Origin: Molanna angustata
Lineage: Eukaryota; Arthropoda; Insecta; Trichoptera; Molannidae
Reading direction: 5' to 3'
Assembly: GCA_963576475.1 (NCBI GenBank)
Contig: OY754973.1
Location: 12,646,253-12,710,252, forward strand
Length of the DNA stretch: 64,000 nucleotides
Shown: in pieces, positions 12,871-25,600 of the stretch
Position numbering within the stretch: the first letter of the stretch is position 1
Layout: every line of letters begins with the position of its first letter
Notes under the pieces: model-generated
Told to the model about the DNA's origin: nothing
Seen by the model: only the letters and a program-made list of their open reading frames with translations
The model's database searches: none
Translations under genes and position numbers: made by a program

Positions 12871-13380
12871 GGGGGCAAGTCTGGTCAACGGGCGAAATCA
12901 AAACCGTCCATATTTACCCATATCATGGATATGATTATATACACTATTTGATTGTAATCCGTTTGAAATTGTCTTTTCTCTATTTTATGTAACTTTTTTT
13001 TACTTCTTATGTACCTATTTTTTTACTTCGACTTATGTAACTTGTGTAACTTCTATAACTTATTTTATTTTTTTGCTTAACTTATGAAACTATTTTTTTT
13101 TCTTCTTTTTTACTTAAGTTTTGTAACCTAATTTTCCCTTATTTATGTAACTCTTACTTGTGTTATTTACGTGTGTGATTGAATTTGAGCTCATGTAATT
13201 TTGTGTGCATCCATAATTGGACGTCCAGCACTCATAATAATAACCAAAATTGTTTTCTTTCAATGAGAATTGTAAGCTGGATGTCTGTCGATGTACCTTT
13301 TTTTTAATAAATAAATAAATATCCATGATATGGGTAAACATGGTTGGTTTTGTTTCCGCCGGTTAACCAGACTTGCCCCC
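12871..13380. mobile_element. MITE with ~60-bp inverted repeats (GGGGGCAAGT ends)
   Basis: The left end GGGGGCAAGTCTGGTCAACG and the reverse complement of the right end GGGGGCAAGTCTGGTTAACC match. Both continue into an AACCAxxCATxTTTACCCATATCATGGATAT block. The interior contains the CTTATGTAAC-rich sequence seen at 215-690. No clean target duplication was found (left flank TTCAG, right flank TAATT). Non-coding. A tiny relative with the same ATATCATGG core is at 36027-36146. Confidence 0.75.
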
Positions 13381-13901
13381 TAATTTAATCTGAAATAACT
13401 TTAATTAACAAATATTACAAAAGAAGACATAAAAATACCAAATTCTAGGGAATATCCTGTTTTTAACTTATGACCACACTAAATGCAGTCATACCAATAA
13501 AACATATTCTACAACAGATGTTTTTCATATCATGCAATGACAACACATAGTTAAAAGAAACAGGGTTTCTGTCAGTTTCTGTATTCAAATATTAAATTAA
13601 ATTATTGATTTTATTTAACTTTGAACATAAACAGGTTTATTTATTATTATTATTTACTGTTTATTTATAACTTTCTGTACATATAATTTGTACATTAGCG
13701 GGCTTATTGCCTGCAAATTAAATATTTTGCATAACATCCAACAAAAAACGACCTAGTAGAAAACCAGTTGCATATCAAATTAAATTCAAAATTGTCTATT
13801 CTTTTTCTGCTCTTTTGTATTTATGCATTTGTCAGAGTTAATAATTTGATTGCACTTAATATAATATATTATGTTGATCTTGTTGTGTCTACATTGTTAT
13901 T
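13381..13901. other. Intergenic, faint retroposon tail
   Basis: Around 13660-13745, CTTTCTGTACAT...GGGCTTATTGCC resembles the tails at 10149 and 10426. Otherwise nothing is recognised. Confidence 0.3.
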
Positions 13902-16065
13902 ATCCCATACAGCCAATTCCGGTCGCAGAATTTCCAAAGTAGTCACAAGTAGTCGCAGTTACTAAAAAGTGTGGTAACAGTTACTACACATTGCGACCGA
14001 AAAACTTTCGGTAACTTTTTGTCGACACTGTGTAGACACAAAGTCTACACATTTGTGTACACTTTCATTGTATACACTTTGTGACTAGTTTGCGACTAGT
14101 TTGTGACTAGTGTACACTTTTGGAAAAAGTGTAGTAACTGTGTGGTAACAGTGTGGAAACATTGTTACCAGAATATTTAAATCTGCACACAATGTGTGGT
14201 AACTGTTTCCACATTGTTACCACACTAGGCGCGAACATTACAATGCTAAATTTAGAGAAAAATTCTCAAACTGTTTTGATAGCATGCCTCGTATCGTCAT
14301 TAATATTGCATTCATTATGAGTAAACAACCAAAATGATTCCGTCTCTCGTCGACTTTTTACAGAAAAGTTAATCAATTCCAATTAAGTATTTTTAAGATA
14401 CTTATTTAAATATTTCATTTTCACCTTCTCAAACTATGTTATACATATAAGCTTTTTATAATTTCACAATTAATTAATTTAGTTCATTTAATCGTATTGC
14501 TTACTGACGTGTCGTGTCATGATTTTCTCTGGCGTGATAGAAAGCTTTTTCATCTATATGTTATGTCATATATCAAATATGCTTGAAGTAAATAAATAAA
14601 TGTGCAAATGATCGTCTATCTTAAACAGGAATATTTCTTTGTTAATTTGACAAATATAAATAAGCGGAACACTTAACATGGTAACATGAATATTTTTTCA
14701 TACTTTATTTTAATATAATAGTTATATATTTTTTAATTATTCTTTATAGGAGATATTTGTTTTCCTTTATGTCTTTTTGTGAAGAAAATAAACCTATTAT
14801 TATTGAGTCGTAGGTCTCGTAGTGTTCAAACGTTCTCAATGTAAAAACAATTTTATATAAAAAAATATGCAGCGATGACGCGTAGCAACACAGCACTGGC
14901 GCGTGCACACCAGACTTATGACGCGCGGCCGCTTCCCGGCACTATGGAGCATTGATGGACACTGTTTAAATATATTTTTTATACATTCAACAATTTGCTT
15001 AAAAATTTTATTTTAATATAAATAATTTAGTTAATTAAACATCAATATTTTGAACATTTATTTTTATTTTCATCAATATTTTCTAGACAATTTGCTCATA
15101 GAAACGGAAAAACTAAACAAAAAATTCTTTTCACATAAAAAAATACTTAACACAAATGATATAACACCGTGTGCTTTGATTTTTGTACTTTATTTTTCTC
15201 CGATTCCCGGAAGGCACACTAGTGTCATCTCTTCTCAGTGCTTCGAGATCACTGTTTTTTTTTTATTCTTGGCCAAAAGAGGATATCTTCTACGATTCAG
15301 GTGTTGGGTATAAGCGATATAAGCTTCGATGAACCCTCTTTTGTTAAAATGATGAAAAGGGCATGCTTCCTTTTGTTTTGAAAGTTTGAGAATAACTGTA
15401 AACGAGAAAAATATGTGAATCCATTTTGCAAATTTGGTAAATGTCAGATTAAAATATTTTTTCCCATTATTCACCCATATTATGGTTATTTTTACTCATA
15501 TAACTATATTATTATAATTATAATTGATTATTCTATCAAACAGAAACATTTTAGTTATAAAAATGTATGACTTATTGAATAAAAATAATTCGTACATTTT
15601 GATATTATTGTTTAAATTACGATAATATGATGGCGCGTTGGTTAAATTCAACATATTTGAACGAATTACACAGTAAATTTCTTTTTCCACTAAAAATCTA
15701 GTTAAATATGTCATGATATTCAATATTAATAATATATATGTACTTATATTGACAAACTGTAATGGCGGGGTTATATTGTTTTTTAATATTTTATCCATAG
15801 ATTTTATCACTCACGAAAAGATGTCAAACTAACTAGTGAACGACGAGGGGCGGAGCTAAAAGTAGTCGCAAAGTGGTAACAATGTGTACACACGGTTACG
15901 GAACATTGTGACCGAAATGTTACTGTGTCTACTGTTCCCCATTTTCGGTCGTAGTGTAGGAACAGTGTCTACTTTGCGACCAGAATATGTTACTAGAATA
16001 CATCGTGTCTACACATTTGTGTCGACTTTGTGTAGGAACGGCGACCGAAAATGGTTATATGGGAT
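13902..16065. mobile_element. Unclassified 2.16-kb DNA transposon
   Basis: Termini are imperfect inverted repeats: ATCCCATACAGCCAATTCCG and, reverse-complemented from the right, ATCCCATATAACCATTTTCG, both followed by GTCGC. A TTATT duplication (13897-13901 and 16066-16070) flanks it. About 250-330 bp inside each end is packed with related short words in both orientations (GTGTGGTAACAGTGTGG, GTGTAGACAC, TTGCGACC, GTGACTAGT), resembling subterminal transposase-binding arrays. The middle (14300-15840) is AT-rich and has no recognisable transposase; frames at 15050-15313 and 15496-15810 look random. Superfamily unknown. Confidence 0.65.
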
Positions 16066-16075
16066 TTATTCCTAT

Positions 16076-16285
16076 CGCATTTATTTATCACTTCTCAGGC
16101 AACTTACAGGTACTATGTCAGATATTAATTTAAAACACACCCAATAACAAGTTGCCACATTCTGGAGACTTCGATATTAATCATCTCACAGATCCAAAAA
16201 CACAATTAAAAATTGTGTCTCCACTGGATATTGAACCCGGAACCTTTGGATCAGCGGGCAATATTAAGTAAATGCCCTATTACGC
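16076..16285 (-). mobile_element. tRNA-derived SINE, old copy (family S2)
   Basis: Aligns with the better copy at 25550-25780 (AACAAGTTGCCAC, CTGGAGACTT, CTCACAGATCCA, ATTGTGTCTCCACTGG). The tRNA-like head reads on the minus strand and is mutated in box B (TATTGAACCC). Confidence 0.7.
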
Positions 16286-16610
16286 GCATAATGTGGTATT
16301 ATTTAGATGTGAAAACACATAAATTGTTCATCTTAGCAACAACTCGTTCATTTTTTGCATCAAACAAATCAAAAATGTGCTAAGTTTTTAGTTGTTAAAA
16401 ACTTATCTTTAAGCCTTAATTTAATTAATGTGTTTTTCAATATATCACATGTATGTATGTAAAATATATAAATAAAATGATTGAAGTAAATGATTGAAGT
16501 AGTCACAGAAAATATCCAAATTCAACTGCTAAATATATTCTTGAAAACTTTACAATGAAAGTGGTTTCATTATTAAATTACCGCCTTTTGTTTTCACCAA
16601 ATGCATTTTT

Positions 16611-19600
16611 TTAAACAGGCTGCATCAATTCTTTAATATGTGCTGTAATAGAAGCGGTCATGGCTGCGTCTGGTAAAGACAATGATGCATCAAGTTGAAA
16701 CTCTGGTCTGCGTGAAATTTGTGCCCATGCTCTCTCAGCTGTGAGAGACAGAGGAGTATTCAGAAGCAGCGTCCAATCAAATTGCCAACACCCACTCAAT
16801 AACTGAAAAAGAAAAAAAGTAATAAATAAAAAATTAAAAGATAAATACCTAAATATAACAAAAAATTTATTTAAATTTAATCACTAATGAACATGGGCGC
16901 CAACAAGGGGGCAAGGGGGGGGGCACTTGTGGAGAGACAGAACGTTGGCCAGGAGGGAGATCGCGATACCACTTCCACGCCGGTGATGCCTATAGGACCC
17001 ATTGGTCCTGCTCAACCCCGGACGCAGCCGCAACGTCGGACAACACAAATATCCCCTATCAAGCGAGTACAACCACTACCCCTAAGAGTCCAACCACATT
17101 CGTGGAGGCCCGTATATCATAGCAGGGGTTACCCTCCCGGCAGCTCCACGAACAACAGACTGCCACAGGGAGCCTTCGCCACGCCCGTAGTACTTTCAGT
17201 TCTTTGATTTCCACACCAGGCTCAGCGTCAGCTGCACCTGTCAAAAGAACGTTGGACAGCCTGGAGCAACATCATCACCAGGTTGGCGACACTCTGGTAT
17301 GACGTGAGCGTCAAGCGTTCGGCCCCCGTGCCTCATTGCTCGAGCCAATTATTCTTTCCCTGCAGTCTGCATTAAAACATTACTAAAAATATTTTGTCCC
17401 CCCCCTAGAAAATTTTCTCCGGGCGCCCATGCTTATGAACACAATTAAAAAAACATGAAAAAATATTTAAATATACATAAAACTAGGGGATCCGACAGAT
17501 GTTGTCCTGTTCGAACGTTGGCTTGCTATTTCATCAAAATCAATTCAGTTGTTTATGAATTCAGTGACAATACCAGGCGTACATTTTTTTATTTCCACTG
17601 TTACACTTTTTGATTTGATTTGTAAATCTAAACCATCCAGAGACCCAATCAAACACATAAAAAAAATATCATCAAAATCGGTCCAGCCATTTAGGAGGAG
17701 TTCAATGACATACACGCGTACAGAAAAATAATAAATTTAAAGATAGGTTGTGCATGTTTTTTATTTAAATTTAAAGATATATTTTTAAATAAAATAAGTA
17801 TGAAAATTTAAATATAAAGATTATTAAATACCTAGATATATTTTAAAAGATTTCCTTTTCCAATATGCAATCACCGCTCAGAGGAGAGAAAAGTGGTGAA
17901 TGCTCCGTAAATGAAACATCACCATTCTACAAAATTAGGTCACTGGTTTTACAGAGTTGGTTCAGTATAACCAATTTCTGAAATCTGACACCATGGAGGT
18001 TTAATTTTAATTCAAAGTTGCCAGTAGGTTAAAATGACTATTTCATATTTAAACCCCTATTATTTTATTTTGGTGGTTCAGTATAACCAATTTCTGAAAT
18101 CTGACACCATGGAGGTTTAATTTTAATTCAAAGTTGCCAGTAGGTTAAAATGACTATTTCATATTTAAACCCCTATTATTTTATTTTGGTGGTTCAGTAT
18201 AAGCAATTTCTGAAATCTGACATCATGCAGGTTTAATTTTAATTCAAAGTTGCCAGTATGTTAAAACAGCTATTTCATATCTAAACCCCTATTATTTTAT
18301 TTTGGTGAGGACTTGTTAGTACGAAAATATTTTTACAAACTGTTAGATTTAAAAATTACCTGGTCGAATTGTTGCCTTCCAATGTAGAACATGGTATATA
18401 ACAGTGATACACAATTAATGGGAACTGTTTTGTCTCCAACTAACGGTAAATGATCTGCTGCTCCTAGTTCACCAAGAATCCAATCAGAATGTTTTGTTAA
18501 ATATTGATGCATTACCTGTAAAAATATAATTGCAGCCATCTTAATTTTCAATACAACTATTTATTCAAATACCCAAAAATGTGAATAGTACACTATTAAT
18601 ATAATTATTATAAGGTAATAATTATATTAGATAGAAAATTTGATCACAAGATAATTTTTCAATTTTAATATCTTATTTTCTAACATAAAGTAGCAAAATC
18701 AAAAATATTTTGAAGGTTAAACTCATCTACAAAATAAACCAAATTCAGTCAGTTGTTTAGACAATTTTGTATCGAGAATAACACAATAGCTCCTTAAAGT
18801 TTATAGGTATTCAAGTTAATTAATTTAACATTTGAATACATTACTTGAAGACTATTTTTTCCAGCCGATGTCATGAGTAATTGACTGACCATGATTTCAG
18901 CACCTTCGGGGAATTCCACAGATTCTGTGACAGGATTAATCTAGAAAGAAATTTCAAACATGAATTGACTTTATAATTTAAAAAGTTGGCTATAAAGTGA
19001 TTAACAGATACTAGAGTAGGTATCCACTCATTTACATTCAAATAGTTAACAATTTATACATACATACACATACATACATACCGTCACGCCGTTTCCCTAT
19101 TTGGGGTAGGCAGAGAGAACCTAATGCCATTTAACAATTTATAAAGATCAAATTTATTTAGAATCATCTAAATTATTCTTTGCTGAATATTTTGACTAAA
19201 TAGTCATTTAAACATTTGAATGCTACAATCATGTGGATATAGTTATAAAATAAAAAAGTAAAACTTTACCGGGTAACATTTTCCTATCAATTCGGTAATT
19301 CCTTCAAGATTAAAATCTTCTTCATTTTCTACATTTTTTCGTGTCTGTTGAAGAAATTTTTGTATTTGATCAGTATGCTTATTATCTTCATCGATGGAAC
19401 AAAGTGCTTCAGCAAGAGATAGAGCCACAGAGGAGACACTGCTCAAACTTCCGTCAAAACTAACTGAATATGATACATCTGGAACACAAAATTAAATGAA
19501 TTATAAAATGAGATAGTCAAATTACTAATCAGAACTAGCCATGTTTGATCCACTGCTGGATAAAGGCCTCTTTTAAACTTCTAATCAAAGATCATAATAA

Positions 19601-22600
19601 GCTTAGCTTAAAATGATGCATCATAAAATTGGTATGAAAAACTGTAAATCAGTCTTAAGACCCAACACACACGGACTGTTTCAAGCTGCCAACGTTCATT
19701 AAGTTCAAATACGGCGTTGTATCAGCAGCGTGAAGCGTTCATGTTGCAGTTGAACCGACTGCTCTAAGCAGTCGGTTCAACTTCAACACAACTGCTTCAA
19801 GCGGTCCGTATATTGTGAATGAGAATTTTGTAATTGAACTGCAGACTGCCGTGCTGCAACAGCTTGAAGCAGTTGACTCCAACTGCTACAAATAGTCCGT
19901 GTATCTTGGGCATAAGTGAAAAAATAACATTTATCAAACAAGAAAAATATTTACATAATTAAATGTGATTTGAAGCAACACGTTTCCAAAACACTCCCCA
20001 TGGTTGTGAGGGGACACATATATAACTACGTACATCGATAGACATATCCATCTTTCCCCGCATCCCTGAGTAGCAACAAGTCCCTACACATCTAGAACAT
20101 TCCAGAAGCTCACCGCCAGCTCTACATACTTGCATTACGAAACTTCCAACCAATTGAAAACAGAAGACGCCATCGCTAGTTCCAGCCATTCCAAATCCAT
20201 CCACGCACTGGACCCAACATTCCTGTCCAGTCGTCCCACTTACTACATGGTCACGCACCGATATCACATCTCATAATTCTTAAGTCAATTTGCGAACTAA
20301 CTACCAACCTTCACGCCTCATCTCCACAGCTGTAATTATATCAACACTATTTATAATGAAAATATTTATAATGAAATATATTTGTGTAGATATGAAATAA
20401 ATTCTGAGATTGTAAACTCATATAATACATTCTTCTATCAAATCTTTTGATGAAAAGGGAATATTTAAAATGAAACCATACTTGTTCTTGATTGTGGTGG
20501 GCTAACATCTCTTTTTCTCGAAGACTTTTTATCTTTCTTGGAAGGTCTCTTTTTGTTTGTTTGGGATGTAGATGGCTCAACTGGTGGCGCTAAAAATTAA
20601 CATTTATACTTTTGTAATGATCAGTTATAAATACTTTTACAATGATATGTTTCAAAATAATGATTTTTACAATAATACGATTTCAAAATATTTAAGATTT
20701 ATGTCATGCAGTAAATACCTTTTATTTCTTTGGACGCACTTACATCTGCAATGTTGATGAGTTCTTCGTAAATTGCCATAATCAAAAACTGAAGTAATAC
20801 AGATTCTCCAACTGGATTAGAAGTTGCTGGTAAAACCTCAGATATCAATGTGGAAATGACAAGTAATGATTTTGGTAAACAATCCCAGAGTTGAGAAAAG
20901 CAAGTTAAACACAATGACATAGCCTGTAATATCAAATAATAATAAACACTTAAACACATACATAATATATCAATTCTAATTTGTGTTCTTTTTTATTCAG
21001 CCATATAATAAACTTATATACAAATTAAAACGAGTGTGTTGTGGCCAACACTAAATTCCTCACTAACAAGTCACTTCATAAATAATTCGAATTTTGTATG
21101 GAAAATAATATTCAGCATTTTCGTGAAATGAGTTTGCTAAATTATTTTTGATTTAAATATTTTATAATGAAAACTTGATAATTCTTCAGTGCTTTTTTAT
21201 GAAAGTGATGTGCCTTTTTAATAATTTGAAAATAAAAATACCAAATTTCGATTTTCCTGAGCTTAGGGTCACTTTGAAATATTTGACAGTTAAAAAAACG
21301 AAAAGCACTATTCAGATATCCTTCAAAATCTAATGGGGTCTAAACGAGTATTACATTTACAATGAGTATTAGATTATCAGTTTTTCAGTCTATAATTGAT
21401 AAAGTAGAATAAACATAGATAGCACACAGCACACTCACTCACAGATACATTGTGATGAAAGTATACTCCCCACCATATCCCCTTAGGTTAGTGAGGAGTT
21501 AAACAATTCAGATTTTACATGAACAAACAATGAATATGATTTTCAAATTGCATTGTAATAAAAGTGTATAGTCAATTTTACTATTAAAAATTTACCTGAT
21601 ACATGGAGGCACCAGTCTGCACGGCATTTATCAAAGTTTGTGCGATCGGAGGTAACACTGGTTTCACAAATGACAGTATTGCAGATAACCATGGAGGATG
21701 TTTCAAAACCCACAGCTAGAAGATAAAAGAAACATATCAAATATTCATTTTGATTGATTCACTTATCTTTTAAAATTGAATTTGTAAAGAATATAATATG
21801 AGCATTGATCAAGAACGTTTGCATTTGATTAGGCAAAGTATTGAATGAGAATCTATGGATAAATACAGGAACTATATTGTTTGTGTCCTTAACACAAATT
21901 CATGCCCCACTGATCTTGTTAAATGAATATTGCGTGTATACAATTTTCACTATTCACTGTTTGACATTTGATCATTGTAGACATTTCACTCATATTAAAC
22001 CTTCATGCATTTTACCAATTAAACATAACATGACTGAAGTAGTTTAGCTGTTTTGTTTGAACCTTATGCTTAAAAAACTGGAACGTAATCGGCATTTCTC
22101 AGAAAAGTGTTTTATTTCCCAATTTATTTCAACCACTTGACTGTTTTGCGTGTATTGACAAGCCCGAGCCTCACTCGGGCATAAATAGTTTTGATTTCTT
22201 TGGCATAGATTTCCCCATATTTATGTACTGATGAAGCTGAATGACGTTTGAGCAGATCATGTTTATGCTTTTTTTAGTGTTTATATTTGTTTACAGAATT
22301 TAGTTGTGCACAGTTCTTCGTTAAAAAGTGAATAATACTTTACCTACAAATACATCATTCTTATATTTTAACATCAATGTATATCTTTGAATTCTTTCAC
22401 ACATCTTTCTACCTCTATTCCAAAAAATTCAAATTGAAAACTATATAAGATACCTGTCGCCGATCTAAGCATGCTGCCCATCCAACACCGAGTGTTTCTA
22501 AAGATCGAATTATAGAATGCTTCATATCAGCCTCTGAACACACTGATAGCACAATTTGAGTCAAAGCAGAAACCACATCAGCATTCATCTTCATAGAAGG

Positions 22601-25600
22601 ATCAGACGATGTACTATTACTAGTAGCTCCTAAAAGTAAAATATGAAGGTAGTTAAATCTAATTCAATTCATTAAATCAATAACAATTTCAATTATTTCC
22701 AAGAGCTATTCAATCATCTTTTCATATAGAAGTATCACAAATTTTGGTCACCAATGTCTCAAAATACTGGTATTTTTTTACCTCTGGTAAATTTTTTAAA
22801 TCACATATTACCTTCAGTAAATGTCACACTCTTTTCTGTTATGCATGATCCATCCATTGAACAGAGGAATCCACCACAAGTAGTTTTCTCCTTATTTTGA
22901 CTAAGCAAATTAACTCCTTCTATATCTTTAATACAATGCTTCATAAGACTAGATGCAACTCGACAATCTCTCATTAACAGAACCTTAAATCAAAAATAAA
23001 GCATTTTATTTCCTATTACAAAATACAGATTTATTTGTGAAATTATGCTAAAATTACTCTGCAGATTACAATTTCTATTGGATTGAATTTTGATAAGAGT
23101 AAATTTAGCTAACGCGCAGTTCATTGATAAATTATTGTGACAGTCTTCATGGCATACATTTTTCACCTCATTCATGTTCACAAAACGACACATACATATA
23201 GATGTGCATATATTTATTTATTTACAAATTTTTGGGAGACTAACAGCTATACATTACAGTTTTACATTTAAGATAATAATTAAACTGCCAATTAATATAG
23301 TGAACATATTAAACTCTGGTCTATCTCAGTACAAAGGCGCGTTGCTTAGAGCCCTACACCCCGCTACCTTTGAAACTCCTTACGTTTCTTTCTATAAAAA
23401 TATTGTTTAAATGGTTGTCTCTGTGTTTTCTTGGCTTTACCCTTCCTTCTTTATCATTTTTGTCAATCATACCTTTTTCCTTCCTTCCATCTGGTCTAAT
23501 GCAGTGTTTTTACTATATTCATCTTTACCTTATTTGTTCAAACATTATCTCACACTAAACAGTCTCTTAAGCGATCGCATTTCCATGGCATTTATTTATA
23601 TTCATCCTTTTATTGCCATATCATGCTTGCATAAGTCAAATTACATACTTACTTTCAATAAAAGTGGCCATATTGGCTGCGGTTGTGATAAATAAACATA
23701 TAATTCCAATGCAATGGCTGTGGAGGACGATAATTCGGAGCATGAGAGAACAGTCCTGTCTGTTGAATGAGAAGGAAATAAATGTGGCATAGATAATATA
23801 TACCACAGAGAAGGAAAACCAGGACGAACTTCAAACAAGTGTACTCCGGAAGGCTGTTTGAATACCTACAAAATATAAAATTAAACTCATAAGGTACCTA
23901 CCACAGACCAATAAATCTTTAGACATGACATTAGCAAAATTTCTTGGTACAACTCTACCAAAAGTTTGTGATAGTCAATATAACGTATTTGAATGTATTC
24001 CGAATGAAAATTGAAACAGTACTCGGCACTTTCAACATTAAAAAGTACATATTATGTTGTTAGCAACGTTTATTTGAATTTCTTATTGTAAATATTTTTT
24101 TTCTCTCTAAGGCTTCTCACCCAAAAAGGATGTTGCAGCCGTTTCTAATCAGAAACATTAGATTACACAGATTTAGACACAATAAAAAAAACAAAATTTA
24201 CATAATAGTCATATTCTTTACAATAGATTTAAATAGTAAACCATGAACCTGAGGAGAGTTCAGCCCAAGAAGGTAAACTGTGGAAATGGGGTATTGGACA
24301 TTCTCAAACCTAAAATAAATGTCTAGCGTGTCCCTGACCGGACAATCAAACAGAATGTGATCCGGCATTTCCTCATCCCATTCACATTCGCAGAAAGGGG
24401 ACTCCACCATAACGAGACGGAACAGATGGCTATCCATTCGTACAAGACCAAAGCGCAGTCTAGAAATATAGGCAACGTGATGCCTAGATTGGTGGAACCA
24501 AGGCCGCGAGGGGATGGAACTCTGCACTTTTTTACAGTGGTAACCCTTGGGGCTATTTTGCCAAAGCGAACACCAGTCTTTCACAGTAAATAATTTTACG
24601 GCTATACAAATGTGGATAACCAAATTATTTTTAAACGTTGAATGTGTTTGAGATACCCCCGTTCCACCTTAGTTTATCAGCTCTGTATATTCTTTACTCT
24701 GTGATACTTATTTGTGAAAAAAAATCAATGTTGTTTTTATAAAATTCAATCTTTTGGCATTGTTTTGATTTGGTCATGAGGATGGTATTTACAAATAAGA
24801 ATAAAATTGTCAGTTTTATATTGAATCACATAATATATCAATTCCCTAAATTATTCAATTAATATCTGTATACGTAGGTGCATAATCTTTATATATATAT
24901 AATTCTTCTGTAGGTACGTGTGTATGTCACTGAACTCTTCATAAATGGCTTAACCGATTTTGATGAAATTTTTTGCGTCTGTTTGTGTGAGTCACCGGAG
25001 TAGTTTAGATTCACAAAATGGATTTTTAAACATTAATATAATAAAAGGAAAATAAAAAACATGATTTTTTATAACTATAAATTACAATAGGTGGCGATAA
25101 TGTCAAATTAGAAATGTTTAGTTTTTTTCCATCTAACAACACTAAGAAATCTGTTATTTGCGTCGTAGTTTGGATTGCTCTGCTTCGGTACTATCCATAT
25201 TTCAATTGTGCATGGAATTTTAATTTTTGTTCAATGTTTCGTTATTTATTCATATTTCAATTCGTTCGTTTCCGTGTCCAGACCATATAAGTATGCTGTA
25301 TTGCAATTATATACGAAATGACAATCAATCTAACCTCAAAGTGTTTAGCGGATCATCGAACAAGAAAATGTAAGTTTGATCAGCGAATAATAATATCCAC
25401 ATGATTCATATATATGTTACATAATATATTTTTTTGTTTTACAAATAGTTCAGGCAGGACAACGTCTGTCGGGTCCGCTAGTTCTACATAAAACTGACAA
25501 ATACATCCACTTTATATAAATGAAAATATAGTAGGTGCATGTGTTTTATTTACTTATTTATTTATTTATGTAGCTTCACTAACAGGCACTATGTCAAATA

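Noticed and set aside
23174..23695. Hydrophobic plus-strand frames as a possible membrane protein
   Set aside because: T-rich intronic sequence gives Phe/Leu/Ile-rich translations; no conserved start or family features.
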